A DNA stretch of 64,000 nt from positions 124,001 through 188,000 of the forward strand of contig CAYYNT010000001.1 of the NCBI GenBank assembly GCA_964473155.1, in the 5' to 3' direction. The position numbers and the translations under genes are program-made. Positions 9,311-18,375 of the stretch are shown here, in pieces (the first letter of the stretch is position 1; each line of letters opens with the position of its first letter). Below the pieces are notes generated by a model, which was not told the origin of the DNA, made no database searches, and worked only from the letters and a program-made list of their open reading frames with translations. The stretch comes from JAJFUG01 sp964473155. GTDB lineage: Bacteria; Gemmatimonadota; Glassbacteria; GWA2-58-10.

Positions 9311-10351
9311 CTATTGCTTCCAGGCGCTGCGGTCCATCTCGCGCCGCACGAAACGCGAGCGGATGACTCCGCTGGAATAGACCCAGAGCGTAATCCAGCA
9401 GGCCAGCGGATGAAACAGCCAGGCCCTGTCAGGTTTCCTGAGCCAGCCACGTCCGGCCTGCCAGAGCAGCGGAGCCACGGTCAGGCAGTACAGCACGAAG
9501 CGAATCAGCCCGGGCCCCAGCCGCCGCTTCCAGGGATAACGGCGCATGCCCTGTCCGCTGTAATAGGTGTAATCCCTTATCCTGCGTGTCTGCTTGCGGG
9601 CGAAAGTGGCGATATCCGGGCAGTAAAGGTGGACAATCCCCTGACGCACTTTGGCAAAGCACTCAAGTCCCTGACGCACCAGGTCATAGACTGTGTCTAT
9701 ATCCGCCAGGTATGGACTCCATTCTGTGCGGCGCAGGGCCTCCGCCCGCACCAGAAAACCATTGGCCCCCATGGTCGGCAGGGCTTCCGGCCGCAGATGC
9801 ACCAGCATCCAGCCGTCCCGCTCCTCTACAGCCACATCCAGGCCGGTCCAGCGTCCGGTCAGATGGTTCAGACGGTCGTAATTGCCCAGAAAGCTGACCA
9901 GAGGATCGTTCACTCCTGTCAGGGCGCAGTAGCGAGTGACCAGCGGGTCCTGCGGACGGTGCTCGTACCAGAGCGGCTCGCTCCCTGTCACCCGCGGGTC
10001 CGCGAACGGGGCGACCATCCTTCGCAGCCATTCAGACGACGGCAGAAGATTGTCGCTGTCGACCAGGGCGATAATCTCCCCGCTGGAAGCGGCGAATCCC
10101 GCCGACTTACCGGCTTCACCCGTGCGTAAAGGATTTTCCACGATCCTGTCCACGCCGAAACGGCCGGCCAGTTCCCGCGTCCCGTCCGTGGAACCGGCAT
10201 CCGCGATTACTATTTCAATCAACTCGCGCGGATAATCCTGCGCCCGGATGCTTTCAAGGCATCCCCCGAGCACGGAGGCGGAATTCAGGGTCGGGATGAC
10301 GAACGAAACCTTCGGCAGGGCCGATCCGGCGCTGTCCTGACAACCGCTCAT
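9311..10351 (-). CDS. GT2 glycosyltransferase
   Basis: A 346-residue GT-A enzyme: VSFVIPTLNSASVL at the start, DAGSTDG (51-57) for the nucleotide, and DSD (98-100) for the metal. A pair of hydrophobic segments near 255-330 could tether it to the membrane. ATGA overlap with the tandem-GT gene upstream (start 10351, stop 10350-10348) shows tight coupling. It sits 14 bp upstream of the UbiA-like gene. It is likely to extend a lipid-linked glycan on the cytoplasmic face. Donor and acceptor cannot be told. Confidence 0.82.
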   Translation of the reverse strand: MSGCQDSAGSALPKVSFVIPTLNSASVLGGCLESIRAQDYPRELIEIVIADAGSTDGTRELAGRFGVDRIVENPLRTGEAGKSAGFAASSGEIIALVDSDNLLPSSEWLRRMVAPFADPRVTGSEPLWYEHRPQDPLVTRYCALTGVNDPLVSFLGNYDRLNHLTGRWTGLDVAVEERDGWMLVHLRPEALPTMGANGFLVRAEALRRTEWSPYLADIDTVYDLVRQGLECFAKVRQGIVHLYCPDIATFARKQTRRIRDYTYYSGQGMRRYPWKRRLGPGLIRFVLYCLTVAPLLWQAGRGWLRKPDRAWLFHPLACWITLWVYSSGVIRSRFVRREMDRSAWKQ

Positions 10352-12114
10352 TGCGCACCGCCCGCCATCTTGCGGCTATCCTGCCCGTGGTATCCGATAT
10401 TGCGCGAGAAAAGCCCGCGCAGGAACCAGACGCCGTAGGTAAGATGAGAAAAGACGATCCCGCTGAAAACATACCAGATCCGCCGCGGATTAAAACTGAA
10501 ACAGGCGGAAAACAGGACCGCCGCCAGGTAAAACAGCACCGTGACCGCATATGCGAACCAGAGCGGTTTCCAGATAAAACCAGCCATCCAGCCGAAAACC
10601 AGGCCCACGGCCAGGGCCGATGGCATGAAATAAGCCGGTTTGCGGCTGGTTTCCGGAAATTTTTTTACAAAAAATCCCCGGTGCATGGCATAACTTCTTA
10701 TCTGCCGCAGATGCCCGGAATAAACCTCACGCCGGTGATGGTAGACTATGGCATCCGGTTCGTAAACAATTTTCAGCCCAAGGTCCCGCACGATTTTCAG
10801 GCAGAAAACCGTGTCCTCGCCCGGCCAGTACTGGGTGTCAAATCCGCCCGCCCGCCGGAAAACATCCGTGCGGACCAGCAGGTTGCAGGTGGGATAATCC
10901 TCTACCTCACGATACTTGCCCTGGATATAACGGTAATTATAGCTCCCCCCGACAAGCCAGGATGAGTAAATATCTCCGCTGGCCTGACGGCGCAGGTCAT
11001 CCGAAGGCGGGGTAACCGCCGGTCCACCCACCGCGGCCACCTCGGGACGGCTGAAATTGCGCACAGCGCTTTTCAGCCAGTCTGTCACCGGATAGGCGTC
11101 ATCATCCAGAAAAGCCAGGATTTCGCCACGGGCGTGCTCCAGGGCCAGATCGCGCTTGTAGCTGGGCCTCTGCTTTCCAGTCGGGATAATGCGCACCCGC
11201 GGATCATCCCACTCGAAAGGCTCATCCGGGAACACAAGTATTTCGTAATCCGGATAGTCAAGCTCAAGGCAGGCCTCCAGGGATTCGACCAGATATCCGT
11301 TGAACGGTCCCACGGCGATTACTATAGAAACAGCCGGGGAAGCGCTCGCCACCGGAAGCTCCCGGTCGTAATAACGCAGCAGCTTCATGCGGTAAAAAAT
11401 CGAGAGAGTATCGACGAGGATGTTCAGAATATCGCGCAGCCCGATCCTGCCCCAGCGCATCTGCCGCCGGAAATCGATCACCACGGGCATCTCGGAGATA
11501 CGGAAGCCCTTGTAATGCGAGATTGCCAGAAGCTCTATGTCGAAAGCGAACTTCTTGACCAGCACGTGTGGAAACACTTCCGCCAGAACCTTGCTGCGGT
11601 AAAGTTTTATTCCGGTCTGCGTGTCCTTGAGCGGCAATCCGAACAGCAGCTTGATGAACAGAAAATAGCAGAAAGAGAAAAAGCGCCGTGCGAACGGATA
11701 GTCTATTCTGGACTCAGGATGGAACTTGGAGCCTATCACGACATCCGCGCAGTCCTCGTGCAGCCTGTTCCAGAGGTTTCCAAGCTGGCGCGGAGATATG
11801 TCCAGATCGGCGTCCAGAAAAGCCACAACATCCCCGCGGGCGCGGTTGAATCCAGTCTTGAGCGCCCAGCCTTTGCCCTGGTTATGGACATTCCAGGCCA
11901 CCCGGATCCGGCTGTCGTGCTCCGCCGCGGCGCGGGCCTCTTCCAGAGTGTTGTCCGCGCTGCCGTCATCCACGACGATTATCTCGAACGGCACATCAAG
12001 CCCGACCAGGCTGGCCGCGGCCTCGTGAAGGTTGGCCCGGATACGCTCGCCCTCGTTGTACGCCGGCATTATCACCGAAAGGCGTATCCCGTGGCTGTCT
12101 CTGTTTTCAGGCAT
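10348..12114 (-). CDS. Tandem GT2 protein: DPM1-like domain fused to a second GT2 domain with C-terminal TM segments
   Basis: A 588-residue protein with two glycosyltransferase domains. Domain 1 (about 10-245) has SVIMPAYNE, DDGSADN (49-55) and DADLD (101-105), like polyprenyl-phosphate glucosyl- or mannosyltransferases. Domain 2 (about 258-490) has SIVIAVGPFN in place of the usual start, a DDD metal motif (337-339) and WPGEDTVFC, the ED motif expected for the catalytic base region. Hydrophobic helices follow at about 500-570. Start ATG at 12114 has GGGAG ten bases upstream and overlaps the flippase stop by 8 bp; longer starts lie inside the flippase gene. Fusion suggests that one enzyme both charges a lipid carrier and elongates it, but this is inference. 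Confidence 0.78.
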   Translation of the reverse strand: MPENRDSHGIRLSVIMPAYNEGERIRANLHEAAASLVGLDVPFEIIVVDDGSADNTLEEARAAAEHDSRIRVAWNVHNQGKGWALKTGFNRARGDVVAFLDADLDISPRQLGNLWNRLHEDCADVVIGSKFHPESRIDYPFARRFFSFCYFLFIKLLFGLPLKDTQTGIKLYRSKVLAEVFPHVLVKKFAFDIELLAISHYKGFRISEMPVVIDFRRQMRWGRIGLRDILNILVDTLSIFYRMKLLRYYDRELPVASASPAVSIVIAVGPFNGYLVESLEACLELDYPDYEILVFPDEPFEWDDPRVRIIPTGKQRPSYKRDLALEHARGEILAFLDDDAYPVTDWLKSAVRNFSRPEVAAVGGPAVTPPSDDLRRQASGDIYSSWLVGGSYNYRYIQGKYREVEDYPTCNLLVRTDVFRRAGGFDTQYWPGEDTVFCLKIVRDLGLKIVYEPDAIVYHHRREVYSGHLRQIRSYAMHRGFFVKKFPETSRKPAYFMPSALAVGLVFGWMAGFIWKPLWFAYAVTVLFYLAAVLFSACFSFNPRRIWYVFSGIVFSHLTYGVWFLRGLFSRNIGYHGQDSRKMAGGAQ

Positions 12115-13423
12115 CTGCAACAGCTCCCTGCGTTCTGTCCAGACCGGCGCGGCTGCGCCTGTGCCGGCGGAACTCGCCAGACACGACAATAGCGTACAAG
12201 CTTATGAACGAAAACACCCCGAACGCACACATCACCCAGATCACCGCGTTGAGACTCGGATGCCAGAGCTGAAGGGCGATGGCATACGCCGCGGCCAGGG
12301 GAAGGAACAGGTACAGGAATCCGCTTCTCCCGCGGGCGAGAAGGAAATTGATCTGGATGTTAAGCAGGGCCACGGGTGTCATCCCCAGACCGAAAATACG
12401 GACCAGCGATTCGGCTGTTTCCGTGCCCTCCGGGAAAAGCAGGTGCAGGATCAGTCCGGGGAACGTCATGCAGGCCGCCACTCCGCAGGCGCATAGCAGA
12501 AGGCAGTACAGCAGCGCCATGTTGAGCAGTTTGAGCGAACCTCTCTCACGTGAGGCTGTCAAACGGCTGACTTTAGGAAACAGGGCCGTGCTTATGGCCA
12601 GAGGAGCGAACAGGAAAGCCTTGCCCACCACCTGGGCGAATCCGTACTCTCCGGCCTCGCCGCGGGCGAAAAAGTGCTTCACCGCTATGGCGTCCGCATA
12701 GGTGAACACCGCAAAACCGAGCAGAGACATCAGCACAGGCCAGAAAAAGCGGTAGTGCGGACGGCTGTCCGCGCCGGAGTCCCCGCCCGAAAGCTTGAAT
12801 ATTATTACATTGAGCGGAAACATGGCCATGACTATTATGGCCAGGTTGCACAACACCAGAGAGCCGACCGCCCCGGCAACCTCCAGGCCCAGCCAGACCA
12901 TGAGAACTCCTCCGCCCAGCTTGACCGCTGTGGAAACCACCTGATTGGCGGAGTAATGATAGAAATACTGGAAACCCTGCAACGCCCCCCAGAATACGTA
13001 GCTCAACATGCAAAGCGCCGCGGCCATGCCGGTGACATAGATCGCGGCCAGGCTGCGCACGTTCAGATAATCCCGCAGGAAAGGCCCCAGGACCAGGAAA
13101 GCGGCGATCATGGCCGCGGCCACCAGACCCAGTTTAAGCACGGAGCGGCGCAGCAGCACCGAAACCTGGCCCAGGAGATGGCGGCTTTCCAGAGAGGATA
13201 CATACCTCGCCGTGACCACCTGCACCGCGGTAAGCGGCAGCGCCAGGATCATGTACAGAGAAATCAGGCCGAAATAGTCGCCGTACTCCTCGCGCGGCAG
13301 AAGGCGTCCCATCAGGATATTGAACACGGTATTGCTCAGGCCGGTTATTACTGTCGCCACGAGCAGGACCGTGCCATGTTTGATCACGCCGCCCGATTTA
13401 CTGTCATTCTGCGCAGCGCACAT
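12107..13423 (-). CDS. Polysaccharide flippase, MOP/Wzx-like
   Basis: A 438-residue membrane protein with about twelve to fourteen hydrophobic segments. The opening GTVLLVATVITGLSNTVFNI followed by GRLLPREEYGDYFGLISLY is typical of the Polysacc_synt family in the multidrug/oligosaccharidyl-lipid/polysaccharide (MOP) exporters. It would flip lipid-linked glycan across the inner membrane. The ATG at 13423 has GGAGGAG five bases upstream; an in-frame TTG at 13459 overlapping the preceding stop is less likely. It marks the cluster as a Wzx-type assembly system, although no Wzy polymerase is clear within the window. Confidence 0.85.
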   Translation of the reverse strand: MCAAQNDSKSGGVIKHGTVLLVATVITGLSNTVFNILMGRLLPREEYGDYFGLISLYMILALPLTAVQVVTARYVSSLESRHLLGQVSVLLRRSVLKLGLVAAAMIAAFLVLGPFLRDYLNVRSLAAIYVTGMAAALCMLSYVFWGALQGFQYFYHYSANQVVSTAVKLGGGVLMVWLGLEVAGAVGSLVLCNLAIIVMAMFPLNVIIFKLSGGDSGADSRPHYRFFWPVLMSLLGFAVFTYADAIAVKHFFARGEAGEYGFAQVVGKAFLFAPLAISTALFPKVSRLTASRERGSLKLLNMALLYCLLLCACGVAACMTFPGLILHLLFPEGTETAESLVRIFGLGMTPVALLNIQINFLLARGRSGFLYLFLPLAAAYAIALQLWHPSLNAVIWVMCAFGVFSFISLYAIVVSGEFRRHRRSRAGLDRTQGAVADA

Positions 13424-13455
13424 GCCATCTCCTCCGAATTCATCCGCTCCGCCGG

Positions 13456-14586
13456 TCAATGTCCGGCCAGGATATCGTTGATATGCTGAAGCGTCTGCTG
13501 CGCAGCGTTCTCCCAGGTGAACCGTCCGGCAAAAGTCCGCGCGCCCTGGCCCAGTTTTGACCGAAGATCTTTGTCCGACGCCACCTGGCAGATACGCAAG
13601 GCAAACTCGCCCGTATCGCCAGGAGTAAACAGGAACCCCGACTCGCCATCCAGCACGGACTCTCTCAGGCCGGGCGAGCGGCTGGCTATAACCGGCGCTC
13701 CGCAGGCGGCGGCCTCCAGGTTCGTTATCCCCCAGCCCTCCTTGGGCGAGGAATTCAGCACCATCAGTGTGTGCCTGAGAAGCGCCAGCTTGCGCTCCAG
13801 GCTCACCCGGCCCTCGAAATCCACGCTGCCGGTCAGGCCGAGGGCCGCGGCCCTGGCTTTCAGGCGGGGATAGTCATCTCCCGCCCCGGCGAACACCAGG
13901 CGCACGGATGGGTCCAGTCCCTCCCGGCGGGCGCGTGAAAACGCCTCCAGAACGAGTTCGAGCCGCTTGTAGCGCTTGATCCGTCCCATGTACAGGACAT
14001 AAGGGCTTTCCAGCGGCGGGGGTTCACCCTCGGACGCGGGCGTATAAAGGGTGCTTTCGATTCCATTGTATACAATCCGCATCCGGCTTCGGTCGAAACC
14101 CATGCCGATAAGTTCCTCGGCCGTATCGCGCGAAACCGCCTGCGTGTGCTCTCCACGGTAGAAAAAGGGAATCAGCCGTTCCCAGAGCCAGACATACGAG
14201 GCCACGGGAAAGACCGTTTCACGGAAGATAGAGCCTCCGAACAGATGATGGAACAGGATCAGCCGCGGACCAGACCAGAATCCAGGGCTGCGGAACGGTA
14301 TCTTGTTGACATCCTCGACCAGAATGTCATAGCCCCGGCAGGCCAGTTCGCGTTGCACCACTCCGGGGACGGAATAATTGAAAGTGAAATTGCTGCCGCG
14401 GCGGAGCACTTCTATCCCGTCTATCATCGCTTCCGGGACGCATCCGGGCCAGGCGCAGGTGAGGAATGTAACCCGGTGGCCCTCCGCGGCTATCCGCCTG
14501 AATATTTCATGGGCGTGAACCTCGGCCCCCCCGGCCTCGGGATGTTCCATGTCACGCCAGTTGACCAGCAGGATACGCAGGCTCAT
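13456..14586 (-). CDS. GT4 family glycosyltransferase
   Basis: A 376-residue GT-B enzyme. The N-terminal domain starts ILLVNWRDMEHPEAGGAEVH, a typical acceptor-domain start with the Gly-rich loop. The C-terminal domain has VLYMGRIKRYKRLELVLEAF and the E-x7-E region in PKEGWGITNLEAAACGAPVIA. The chosen ATG at 14586 has AGGAG eight bases upstream; longer in-frame starts run into the phosphoesterase gene. It is the first glycosyltransferase of the surface-glycan run when read in the direction of transcription. Confidence 0.87.
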   Translation of the reverse strand: MSLRILLVNWRDMEHPEAGGAEVHAHEIFRRIAAEGHRVTFLTCAWPGCVPEAMIDGIEVLRRGSNFTFNYSVPGVVQRELACRGYDILVEDVNKIPFRSPGFWSGPRLILFHHLFGGSIFRETVFPVASYVWLWERLIPFFYRGEHTQAVSRDTAEELIGMGFDRSRMRIVYNGIESTLYTPASEGEPPPLESPYVLYMGRIKRYKRLELVLEAFSRARREGLDPSVRLVFAGAGDDYPRLKARAAALGLTGSVDFEGRVSLERKLALLRHTLMVLNSSPKEGWGITNLEAAACGAPVIASRSPGLRESVLDGESGFLFTPGDTGEFALRICQVASDKDLRSKLGQGARTFAGRFTWENAAQQTLQHINDILAGH

Positions 14587-14596
14587 CGGCTTTCTC

Positions 14597-15322
14597 CTAT
14601 CGTCCGCGGGAAAGGCGGTCGGCAAGGACCCGCGGCAGTCCGGCATCCAGAATCGCGCGCTGCGCTCCGGCAATATCGTAAGGCTGACGGTGGAACTCGA
14701 ACCGGCCGGCGCTGTCGTCATAAATGCCGAAAGCCGCCCGCGGGTCGCCATCGCGCGGTTGCCCAACGCTTCCCGGATTGATTATGTATCGAGCACCGGG
14801 ACGGAGGCTGAAAGTCTCGGCTCCCAGACAGGCCACCGCAGCGCCTGACTGCTCGAACGCCAGCGGGTAATGCGTGTGACCGTAAAAAAGGAGCGGTCCG
14901 CTGAAAAATCCGAACAGCTCCTCGGCATGGTCATCCGACATCAGGTAGCTCCAGCGGTGCGGATTATCAGGCGTGGCGTGGACGATGCAGTAATCATCGA
15001 AAACCATCTCGTATGGCAGCGCTTCAAGCCACCCGATATCCTCCAAGTTCAAAGCCTGCCTGGTCCAGCTCACCGCCGCACGCGCGGCGGAGTTGAAATA
15101 CTCGGTTGAAACAGCGCCGGCCACGGCTGCATCATGGTTACCCATAATAACAGCCGAACATCGCTCACGGATCAGGCTCACGCATCCGGCCGGATCGCCT
15201 CCATATCCCACAACATCGCCGAGACAGACGACACCACCGGCCCCGAGACCGTCCAGGCTTTCAAGGACCGCTCTCAGAGCCTGCAGGTTGCCGTGGATGT
15301 CGGAAATGATCGCGTGGCGCAA
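14597..15322 (-). CDS. Calcineurin-like metallophosphoesterase (YfcE/MJ0936-type)
   Basis: A 241-residue protein with all metal-site motifs in order: SDIHGN (D8, H10), LGDVVGYG (D36), GNHD (61-64), a later His in VHATPDNPH and YGHTHYP near residue 153. This size and motif set match small two-metal phosphodiesterases. The start ATG at 15322 lies 21 bp from the nusB stop and its own stop is 10 bp from the GT4 start, so it bridges the rib-nusB genes and the glycan cluster. The substrate is unknown; phosphodiesters of nucleotides or lipids are possible. Confidence 0.85.
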   Translation of the reverse strand: MRHAIISDIHGNLQALRAVLESLDGLGAGGVVCLGDVVGYGGDPAGCVSLIRERCSAVIMGNHDAAVAGAVSTEYFNSAARAAVSWTRQALNLEDIGWLEALPYEMVFDDYCIVHATPDNPHRWSYLMSDDHAEELFGFFSGPLLFYGHTHYPLAFEQSGAAVACLGAETFSLRPGARYIINPGSVGQPRDGDPRAAFGIYDDSAGRFEFHRQPYDIAGAQRAILDAGLPRVLADRLSRGR

Positions 15323-15343
15323 AACCGCCCCCTGGCAATGACG

Positions 15344-15784
15344 TCACTGAGGGTCTTCATCCGGAAGCAGCGCGCCGGTCTGTATCAGGCCTTTATAAAC
15401 CGCATCAAGCACGCCGTTCAGAAAGCGCGGGCTGTCATCCGTGCCGAAGAAGTGTGCGAGTTGAACATACTCGTTGATAGTGACTTTCGGGGGGACATCG
15501 CCGATATAAAGGAACTCTGTGATCGCCAGGCGCAACATTAGCTTGTCGAGCACAGCCAGACGCTGGACAGACCAGTTCTGCAACCGCCCGGTGAACAGGG
15601 CGTCGATCTCATCCATATGCTCGTACATGCGCAGGAGCAGCCTGCTGGTGAATTCCCGGTTGTCCGGGCCGATACGCCGGTGAGTGAAAAACTCTCCCAG
15701 CGCGCGCTCGATCTTTTTACCGCTCAACAATGCGCCATAGGCAATCTGGATCGCCCAGAGCCGGCTCTTGGTCCTTTTTCTCAT
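15344..15784 (-). CDS. nusB: Transcription antitermination factor NusB
   Basis: 146 residues, the normal size for NusB. The all-helical protein starts RTKSRLWAIQIAYGALLSG and has the conserved core RLAVLDKLMLRLAITEFLY then PPKVTINEYVQLAHFFGTDDSPRFLNGVLDAVY, matching the C-terminal half of NusB where the E-x-V-x-L-A-K-x-F-x-x-x-x-S-x-x-F-x-N-x-x-L motif lies. It binds NusE (S10) and boxA RNA in rRNA antitermination. Placement next to ribH is common across bacteria. The 87-bp gap upstream is GC-rich and can fold, but has no T-run terminator. Confidence 0.93.
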   Translation of the reverse strand: MRKRTKSRLWAIQIAYGALLSGKKIERALGEFFTHRRIGPDNREFTSRLLLRMYEHMDEIDALFTGRLQNWSVQRLAVLDKLMLRLAITEFLYIGDVPPKVTINEYVQLAHFFGTDDSPRFLNGVLDAVYKGLIQTGALLPDEDPQ

Positions 15785-15871
15785 CTTCTCTCGGGAATCT
15801 CCTGCTGACAGGCCCCGAAGGCGGCAGGCCCGCCTCGCGGAGGGCTCCAGGGACCCCGTTGTTAATTCGTT

Positions 15872-16342
15872 TCAGACCGCGCCGCCGGAATACAGGTCTA
15901 TCATTTCCAGAGCGGCCATGGCCGCCTCGGCGCCCTTGTTGCCGGCTTTTGCTCCGGCGCGCTCGAGCGCCTGTTCGAGATTGTCTGTGGTCACCACGCC
16001 GAAAATAACCGGCACCGGGGCCTCGAAGGCTGCCAGAGCCACTCCCTTCGACACTTCGGAAGCCACATAGTCGAAATGCGGCGTCTCACCGCGGATCACC
16101 GCGCCCAGCGCGATCACGGCATCGAATTTCTTGCCGGAAGCCAGCTTGCGGCAGAGTGCGCCGATCTCGAACGCCCCCGGCACACGGAACACCGAGATAT
16201 CCTGGTCCGCCACGCCGTGACGGGTGAGTATATCCACTGCGCCCGCGACAAGACGGCTGGTCACCAGGTCGTTGAAACGGGACGCCACCAGGGCGATTCT
16301 GCGGCCCTTTCCGTCCAGCTTCCCCTCGAATATCCTGGGCAT
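15872..16342 (-). CDS. ribH: 6,7-dimethyl-8-ribityllumazine synthase
   Basis: 156 residues, the standard length. Motifs: ASRFND near residue 20 (RFN binds the pyrimidine substrate), VPGAFEI, LGAVIRGETPHFDY with the catalytic His, and GNKGAEAA at the phosphate site. It condenses 3,4-dihydroxy-2-butanone 4-phosphate with the ribitylamino-uracil in riboflavin synthesis. AAGGGGAG lies upstream of the ATG. It is the last of four rib genes in this run, followed by nusB. Confidence 0.95.
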   Translation of the reverse strand: MPRIFEGKLDGKGRRIALVASRFNDLVTSRLVAGAVDILTRHGVADQDISVFRVPGAFEIGALCRKLASGKKFDAVIALGAVIRGETPHFDYVASEVSKGVALAAFEAPVPVIFGVVTTDNLEQALERAGAKAGNKGAEAAMAALEMIDLYSGGAV

Positions 16343-16404
16343 CGTCGCTCCCCTTTCATCCCGCCCTCACCGCGCATTTCAGTGCGGCGCCGCGGGTAAA
16401 CGGT

Positions 16405-17649
16405 TCATTCCCTGCTTTTCTCGGATTTAATAGTCTTATTCAGTTTGTGACCCATGCGGACACGCTTGGTTTCGAGATAGCAGCGGTTGTACTCGTTGGG
16501 CTCCTGCTCGATCGGCACAGTTCCGCTCACTGCCAAACCGAACCCGTCATAGATGAAAGCATCTATTTTCTTCGGGTTGTTGGTCATCAGCCGTACGCTG
16601 GTCAGGCCAAGGTCCTTGAGTATCTGGATTCCCACACCGTAATCCCGCTCGTCCACTTTCAATCCCAGCTCGATATTGGCGTCCACAGTGTCCAGGCCTT
16701 TATCCTGCAGCTCGTAGGCCTTTATCTTGTTGGCCAGCCCGATACCGCGTCCTTCCTGATTCAGATAGATCAACACGCCCAGCTTCTCTTTCTGGATCAT
16801 CTGCATGGCCGTATGGAGCTGGTAGCGGCAATCGCAACGCATCGAAGCAAGCGTGTCGCCGGTCAGGCAGCTCGAATGCACCCGCACAAGCACATCCTTT
16901 TTCCCCCGCACATCCCCGCAGATCAGCGCCAGATGAGCCTCATCGTTGTATGTGGTTTCGTACAGGCGCAGGTCGAATTTGCCGAACGAAGTAGGCAGCA
17001 CGGTATTCGCCGTGCAGCGGATTATCTTTTCTTTTCCCCGGCGGTAACGTATCAGGTCCTGAATCGAGGCCACGGGGATGTCGTGCTCGCGGGAAATTTC
17101 GAGCAGACGAGGCAGCCGCGCCATCGTGCCATCATCATCCATGATCTCGCAGAGCACTCCCACGGGCTGAAATCCGGCCAGAATGGACAGATCGACAGTC
17201 GCCTCGGTGTGCCCGGCGCGGCGAAGAACTCCGCCGTTCCTGGCCCGCAGCGGGAAAATATGGCCCGGACGGGCGAAATCGTCCGGATGGGTGCTCAGAG
17301 CCGCCAGGGCGCGGATCGTAGCCGCCCGGTCGAAAACAGAGATACCGGTGCTGGTTCCGATCTTGTAATCCACGCTCACGGTGAAACCTGTGCCGAGCAG
17401 GGAGGTATTCACCCCAACCATCGGGTCCAGGCGCAGCTCATCCGCCCGTTTTTCGCTCATGGGCGCGCAGATCAGGCCGCGTCCGCGGGCAGCCATGAAA
17501 TTGACCGCCTCGGGAGTGACAGTCTCGGCGGCCATGATCAGGTCGCCCTCGTTCTCCCGGCTTTCGTCATCAACCAGTATAACCATGCCGCCCTTGCGGA
17601 TGCGCTCGATCACATCTTCTATGGAGGTCAGCTTGTCCAGATTAATCAT
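16405..17649 (-). CDS. ribBA: Bifunctional 3,4-dihydroxy-2-butanone-4-phosphate synthase / GTP cyclohydrolase II
   Basis: 414 residues with both halves intact. The RibB half has DDESRENEGDLIMAAE and the catalytic region RAGHTEATVDL. The RibA half has the zinc site HSSCLTGDTLASMRCDC, then LIYLNQEGRGIGLANKIKAY and a C-terminal RLMTNNPKK. It supplies both precursors of riboflavin. The usual Gly after the CDC triplet is Arg (CDCRYQL), a small deviation beside the zinc ligands. I start at ATG 17649, with AAGGACC seven bases upstream, rather than the TTG one codon before. The basic tail after NEYNRCYLETKR is a little longer than in most RibBA proteins. Confidence 0.95.
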   Translation of the reverse strand: MINLDKLTSIEDVIERIRKGGMVILVDDESRENEGDLIMAAETVTPEAVNFMAARGRGLICAPMSEKRADELRLDPMVGVNTSLLGTGFTVSVDYKIGTSTGISVFDRAATIRALAALSTHPDDFARPGHIFPLRARNGGVLRRAGHTEATVDLSILAGFQPVGVLCEIMDDDGTMARLPRLLEISREHDIPVASIQDLIRYRRGKEKIIRCTANTVLPTSFGKFDLRLYETTYNDEAHLALICGDVRGKKDVLVRVHSSCLTGDTLASMRCDCRYQLHTAMQMIQKEKLGVLIYLNQEGRGIGLANKIKAYELQDKGLDTVDANIELGLKVDERDYGVGIQILKDLGLTSVRLMTNNPKKIDAFIYDGFGLAVSGTVPIEQEPNEYNRCYLETKRVRMGHKLNKTIKSEKSRE

Positions 17650-17683
17650 CAATGGTCCTTTTCACTGAACTGAATCGCGGCTG

Positions 17684-18328
17684 TCAACGGTAACCCCAGC
17701 CGCGAAGTTTTTCCTCGGTCAGGCCCTCCGCGCTCCCAGAGGTGCGTTCAAGCGCGCCGAGCACATACTTGCCGATAATGTCAGTCTCCACGTTCACAAG
17801 ACGCCCGGGCGACAGGTCAGCCAGCGTAGTTCCGGCCAGGGTGTACCCGATGAGCGAGACGGTGAAGCTGTCTTCTTTCAGACGGGCCACGGTCAGGCTC
17901 ACCCCGTCCAGCGCCACCGAGCCGCGGGGAACGACCTGTCGGCGCATTTCCGGAGCCAGGGCGAAAACCGCAAGAAGGCTTTCCGGCCTTCGCTCAAGTG
18001 ACAGGACCCGCGTGGTGCAGTCCACGTGCCCAAGCACATAATGACCGTCAAACCGCCCGCCCGCCGGGACCGCCCGTTCCAGGTTCACACGGCTTCCCGC
18101 AACCAGAGCGCCCAAGGTGGTCTTGGACAGCGTCTCGCTGACCGCCTCCACTTCAAGTGTCTCGCCGCTGAGAGCGGTTACGGTCAGACAAGCCCCGTTC
18201 ACCGCCAGGGAATCGCCAGGACGCATCCCCGCGGCAAGATTCGCCGCCCGGATGATCAGGGCGCGGCCGCCCCCCAGCGGGCGCACCGCGGTCACGGCGC
18301 CCACCTGTTCGATAATCCCGGTAAACAT
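17684..18328 (-). CDS. ribE: Riboflavin synthase, alpha subunit
   Basis: 214 residues. The start MFTGIIEQVGAV is diagnostic. The protein shows the expected internal duplication of two lumazine-binding barrels: GDSLAVNGACLTV with HYVLGHVDCTTRV in the first and RGSVALDGVSLTV with a related tail (VNVETDIIGKYVLGAL) in the second. It dismutates two 6,7-dimethyl-8-ribityllumazine molecules to riboflavin. No clear Shine-Dalgarno sequence precedes the ATG, so translation may depend on coupling or be weak. It lies between ribD and ribBA, 47 bp and 34 bp away. Confidence 0.95.
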   Translation of the reverse strand: MFTGIIEQVGAVTAVRPLGGGRALIIRAANLAAGMRPGDSLAVNGACLTVTALSGETLEVEAVSETLSKTTLGALVAGSRVNLERAVPAGGRFDGHYVLGHVDCTTRVLSLERRPESLLAVFALAPEMRRQVVPRGSVALDGVSLTVARLKEDSFTVSLIGYTLAGTTLADLSPGRLVNVETDIIGKYVLGALERTSGSAEGLTEEKLRGWGYR

Positions 18329-18375
18329 GGTTTGATCATGATAAGATAATACGATTCAACGAGGAAGGCAAAATA

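Noticed and set aside
12573..13013. 146-codon frame on the minus strand in the flippase gene
   Set aside because: Out-of-frame shadow of the flippase; composition rich in Gly, Arg and His.
16447..17673. 408-codon plus-strand frame opposite ribBA
   Set aside because: Complete antisense of a certain gene; His/Gln-rich composition, no ribosome binding site or motif.
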